DNA of 64,000 bases from Numida meleagris (Eukaryota; Chordata; Aves; Galliformes; Numididae). Location of the stretch: the NCBI RefSeq assembly GCF_002078875.1, contig NC_034438.1, positions 15,792,924-15,856,923 on the forward strand. The letters run 5' to 3'. The notes below the pieces were generated by a model that searched no databases, had not been told where the DNA came from, and was given only the letters and a program-made list of their open reading frames with translations. Positions 59,984 through 64,000 of this stretch are shown piece by piece (the first letter of the stretch is position 1; every line of letters starts with the position of its first letter). The position numbers and the translations under genes are program-made.

Positions 59984-60714
59984 CATTGCCTAGAGATATA
60001 AATATGAAATCTGCAATGGAAAAAATGAAAGTTTAACGACAGAAAGCAGTTCAGAACAGAAAGTACAAAATAACTGCACCAGTAGGAGAATTACTACCCT
60101 CACAGTTACTGAACTTATGTAAACAAACTCATGTTTTGCAAAGGAAGATCATTATAACTTCCCATTTTTCAAAATGCCTCTCTGTTTGATGAAAAATAAT
60201 GCTTGTCTTATGTCCAAATTACAGTTTCCCCCAACATTTTGCTCTTTTAAATTCACTACCATACCTTCTTTGCTCTCTTAAAAAAAAAAAATTGTACAAA
60301 CAAAGTCAAAGAACAATTGACATGCTGTGCTCACTTGTAGTCTTTGTGAGAACTGAGTTCTCTGCTACTCTTTCAGGTAGAAATAAGGTATTGCTTTATT
60401 TCCTATGTGACTAGAGAGATTAAAAAAATTAAAATAAAAATATTTGTCATGTGTGTATGTCCAGATGTACAAGTCTTGCCTTTCTTTAAATACTTTGAAT
60501 TCTTTTCTACCCTATTCCTCCATTTAGATGTCATTATTTTCTTGTCACAAATTTATTTTCTGGACTCATTCTTCCTTTCGGACAAGTTCGAAGCATTAGC
60601 TACAATTACTGAGTCTGAAATCCATTTCAAAAGAGGTTTTCCAGCTAACAGGAAAGTCTGGTTGCCAGAAAATCTGCTGCAGGTTACATCTTTGAACTTT
60701 GAACTAGAATGGCA
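59984..60714. other. AT-rich DNA without a recognisable gene
   Basis: Two open frames of 71 and 104 codons (60199-60414, 60407-60721) show no known domain. An A-run lies at about 60281-60290. Confidence 0.5.
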
Positions 60715-61147
60715 GCCTTAGCCTAACTATTCCAATTTGATACCTCTCCTTTCTGTGGTCAAAAATAAACTTGCTGCAAGCATACTCAATGCAACAGTCT
60801 ATGTCATTAATAAAGATACAAACAGAATTATTTCCCAGGATGGACCCCCAAAGAACTTCAGCTCTTACTGGTTTCCGTTTAGACACTGAGCCATTGACTG
60901 CAACTCTTTCGTTGTGGCCATCCAGCCAATTCCTTATTTATTGAATAAATCCATCCATCTAATCCTTCACTCTCTAATTTAAAGTCAAGAATATTAAAGG
61001 TATCTATGTCAAAAGCTTTACAGAAGTCCAGGCAGAGGACTTCAGTCCCTCTTCCCTTGTCCACTGCTGCAGTCATCCCACTATAGAAGGCCCTAACTCT
61101 TTCCTCTTTGAAAAGAAAATGTGAATAAATCCTCCTGACTTTCATAA
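60715..61147 (-). mobile_element. Old CR1 LINE, reverse-transcriptase region, antisense
   Basis: Two minus-strand frames give readable reverse-transcriptase pieces. At 60879-61145 'VLCLDFCKAFDIDTFNIL' matches the motif A block (YLDFSKAFD) and is followed by a 'GWIYSIN' stretch. At 60704-60886 'LWGSILG...FINDIDCCIE' matches the motif B block (GVPQGSVLG...[10 protein letters not shown]), followed by a decayed FADD. The copy is truncated on both sides and frameshifted between the two frames. Confidence 0.85.
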
Positions 61148-62553
61148 TAAATCTTCCACTTTAAGTGAAATAGTAAGCCTTAATTTTTCCATTCCTTATG
61201 TGAACTATGATGCTACAGATTTCTTTCTCAAAGTTACCAACAAAAGTCATAACCAAGCTACAAAAGTTACACTTTTCATGACTGACTATTCAAGATTGTC
61301 ACAGAGTTGCCACTGGCATGTTATAACAATACCATGGTAAAAATAAGCATGTGGCCATCCCAGGTGATGCAGTGTGGTACAAATGAAATTCTATTCTATA
61401 TTAGATGAAGTCAAAAGATATTTTCTTCTTCTCTAATATCTGTAATCAAAGTTTAAACATTAAATGCCGGTTGCAGATTCATGAATATGCATTTGCATTC
61501 TATATATATACTCAAATTTTGGCACCACTTTCTGTAGAAAAATAATTTTGCATACAGTGTATTTTAATCAAAGTTTGTGCTTCCTCCACCAGATATAAGG
61601 AGTGGCTCTGCACAGGTAGACACATTTTTTTAGCTTGCACATAATATATACATGCACGAGTGTAAGTCAGAAAGCAACATTCACGCTTGATCAGTTTGTT
61701 TCAAGCTTCAAATCTGGAGAGTACAGCATAGCATCAATACTAGAGTCTCTGAAAGTAGGAATTTATTCTCTAAAAACCTTTTGAATACTGACTGGGTTGA
61801 CCTGGGACAAAAACAAAATCTTCCTCGCATAGGTATTTGTAAACACACCTAGTGACATACAGACATGTACATGCATGCAGTCTCACTCACAGTTCATTAG
61901 CATCCCATTTATTAATCTGTTTGACAGTTCTCCTATGTGCAAGTATTGTACAAAGAAACAAATGCAAAGATTAGTTGTTACCCTAAAGTGAAATTATATT
62001 AGACTGTCCCAAGACATTGATCAAAAGGCATGCAGATCATTGCACTTTCAAAAGAAGTCTGTCTCTATCAGCATCAAAATCAGTGAACTGGGAAATCTGC
62101 AGTGTCTATATGTTTATAGTTTTGCTATTATGTTTCTATCTAGTGATACAACCCATGTGGCTTCCTTCTTTCCTGTGGATGATGTCGCTACTCAGCTGAA
62201 AAAGCAAATGGAAAATTCTCTAATATAGTATAGTTCTTTTTCCTATTGATTTGAACATTTAAAACTTACTTTATTTTGGACTGGAAGTAGTAGGACAATG
62301 ATCACAATTTACAGGGTATTACCGATTGGCTAGTATCCTGGGCTTCATTCTTACCGGCTGCATTTATTTGAAGAGCTGTGTAATGGACAGATTTTTCGCA
62401 GAAGGCAAAACTTAAGGAGATAGTAATTCCCCCATGCTCATTAGTACTAATTGCTTCTGTATATTCCTTTGTGAGATGATGGTGTATGAGTACACTTCTT
62501 CTTTTCTCTCCTTCCTATTTCTTCAGGAGAAAATAAAATATAGAAAGTATGTA
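61148..62553. other. AT-rich DNA without a recognisable gene
   Basis: No named element is seen. A short (TA)n run occurs near 61500-61510. Confidence 0.5.
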
Positions 62554-63875
62554 GGTTGCTCTGAAAATACTGCCTCTTATTTATTTATATGGAAAATAAC
62601 AGATAGAAAGAGCAGAGGAAAACTGATAAAGCAAATTCTCAGCTACAAAACACTATTTTTCAACATAGTAATCTCCATTAGCTATGTATTTTCACCAGCA
62701 ATGAATAAGAGCCCGTATGCCATGCTTTAAGAAATCTGCATCAGCAGAAGCGATCTACTCTTTCACAGCTGTTATGAAGGCACTGTTGTTGGGAGAATTT
62801 TCTCCATGTAGTTCATTATTCATTGATCCAGATTTGGAAGTCAGAAGGAATCAAATCCAGAGTATACAGTGGGTGTGGGAGGACAGTCCAGGCAAGACTG
62901 GCAGTGTGTTCCACGGTATTCATACTGGTATGAAGTTTGGCATTATTATGTTGCTAAAAATAAAATTTGTCTTTTCAGACCAGACAACAGAAGTTCGATG
63001 CTTCAGCTAAGTCAGCATTGTTATGTAGTACTCAGAGTTGATGGTTTGGCTGCGTTCCAGGAAACCCAGAAGGATCACTCCATTCCTGTGCCAGAAGACA
63101 GTACACATCACTTCACTTGCTGAGGGCTGTGTCTTGAACTATTTCTTCAATGGGACATTCATGTCAGAACTCCATGGATTGCTATTTTGACTCCAGTTTG
63201 TAGTGGTTACATAATGTCTCATCACAAGTAATGATGCAATCCAGGAAACTATCATCTTCAGCCTTGTATTCATTGAGTAGGTTATGAGAAACATTCATCA
63301 AGTATCCTCTCTGTTCCTGTGTGAACATTCATGGGATGCACCTAGTGCAAACTTTGCAATATTCCAACATTGCTGCTATTGTTTTCAATGCATTGAGTCC
63401 AATGTTCAGCTCTGTACACAATTCCCTGGTCATAATGAATCATTTCACATGGATGAACTGATTGAGACACTCTTAATTTTGTGGTTTGACAGATGTTTAT
63501 GGCCATCCGGAATGTGGCTTGTCTTTCATGTCACTGTTGCCACTGCTGAAACACACCACCCACAGCTTCACTAGGCTCACATCTGCTGTTTGGTCTCCAC
63601 AAACGTTCAGCAATAATCGATGAATGTCAATGGGTGTCATTTTTTTCCATATGAAGGAATTCAATTACATGTCTTTGCTTTGTATGTACTTCAACGTCAG
63701 ACATCATTCTGTCAGACTGACCCTGTCCTGTCATCTGCTGCATAGCAACAAAATACAGTGGAAAATGGAACATTGGCAGGAAGGTTCAACCCTTATTGCC
63801 ATACCACTAACATCTGCCTCTGATATAGTGGACCAACATAATAAAATAGGAGTCATTGCTTTTGGAGCAGTCCCT
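62554..63875 (-). mobile_element. Mariner DNA transposon, near full length (1.32 kb), antisense
   Basis: The left end (GGTTGCTCTGAAAATACTGCCTCTTATTTA) follows a TA. The right end (AATAGGAGTCATTGCTTTTGGAGCAGTCCC) precedes TGTA, and the two ends are inverted repeats. The interior, read on the minus strand, follows the same transposase as the 53.98-kb copy all the way through without a large deletion. It is the longest uninterrupted mariner here. Confidence 0.92.
62800..63720 (-). pseudogene. Mariner transposase, degenerate
   Basis: On the minus strand the DD34D catalytic segments can be located. The first Asp is kept (TCDET; codon 63221-63223). The second segment, normally HDNA, reads HNNA: its Asp codon has become AAT (62945-62947), with a TAG two codons upstream. 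The third Asp is kept (LIPSDF; codon 62840-62842), and the 34-residue spacing between positions two and three is preserved. Further stops and frameshifts break the frame. The protein would not be made or active. Confidence 0.85.
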
Positions 63876-63885
63876 GTATATGAGA

Positions 63886-64000
63886 TGGGATGAGGTTCAA
63901 CATGAGGGGCAGAGTGGCTGGAAGATTTTGTAGAGGAAACAAACCTGGAGGTGTGGGTGGATGCTCAGCTGAGCATGAGCCAGTAGTGTGCCCAGGTGGC
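63886..64000 (+). mobile_element. CR1 LINE fragment at the window edge, 95 bp identical to 52031-52125
   Basis: The sequence TGGGATGAGGTTCAACA is CR1-like (compare 51956 onward) and is followed, after a missing stretch of about 60 bp, by 63906-64000, which equals 52031-52125 base for base, including the TAG in GAGCCAGTAGTG. It stops at the same base as the copy beside the N gap. It may be a real CR1 copy or a contig-end artefact. Confidence 0.85.

Noticed and set aside
1..64000. CRISPR arrays, bacterial operons, phage genes, tRNA or rRNA genes
   Set aside because: No regularly spaced repeats, no gene packing and no cloverleaf or rRNA core that I could recognise; the repeat content is avian.

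Overview
The window looks like part of a bird chromosome, most likely a galliform. The evidence is CR1 LINE copies of many ages (sense copies ending in repeated ATTCTATG units), mariner elements resembling the chicken 'Galluhop' type, and avian ERV solo LTRs, all in AT-rich DNA with no recognisable protein-coding gene. It reads as intergenic or deep intronic sequence. The longest open frames (up to 213 codons) either lie inside transposon fossils or show no codon structure or family resemblance. I found no tRNA, rRNA, CRISPR array, operon or bacterial/phage gene.

Layout. 1-9.6 kb: AT-rich DNA with one CR1 3' fragment (3.7 kb) and an ancient antisense CR1 (6.7-7.7 kb). 9.67-10.04 kb: a solo LTR with matching ends and a perfect 6-bp target duplication. 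10.7-27.4 kb: scattered CR1 tails, mostly antisense, and a mariner with a large central deletion (20.4-21.0 kb) that carries a CR1 tail inside it. 27.4-27.9 kb: the first of three solo LTRs of one TGTCA...TGACA family; the others are at 45.9 and 49.7 kb. 32.2-33.5 kb: a long decayed CR1. 37.9-39.6 kb: an old antisense CR1 (ORF1 and endonuclease portions) split by an LTR-like insert. 46.25-47.52 kb: the best-preserved CR1, with a reverse-transcriptase frame broken only by one stop and one small deletion. 51.35-52.72 kb: another CR1, interrupted by a 485-bp assembly gap. 53.98-55.78 kb: a mariner split by an antisense ERVL-type LTR. 59.5-61.1 kb: two more CR1 fragments. 62.55-63.88 kb: a nearly full-length antisense mariner, followed at the window end by 95 bp identical to the 95 bp just before the gap at 52.1 kb.

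The elements do not form a working system. Nesting gives a relative chronology: ancient CR1 and mariner copies came first, LTRs and CR1 tails later inserted into them, and the 46.25-kb CR1 is among the least decayed. Both longer mariner copies have lost a catalytic aspartate, and all LTRs appear to be solo, so nothing here looks able to move by itself. The points most worth checking are the identical 95-bp ends (probably an assembly signature), the 21-bp tandem repeat at the 5' truncation point of a CR1, the nested insertions, and two weak candidate exons (19.0-19.25 kb minus, 57.86-58.09 kb plus). I see no convincing undescribed biological system.
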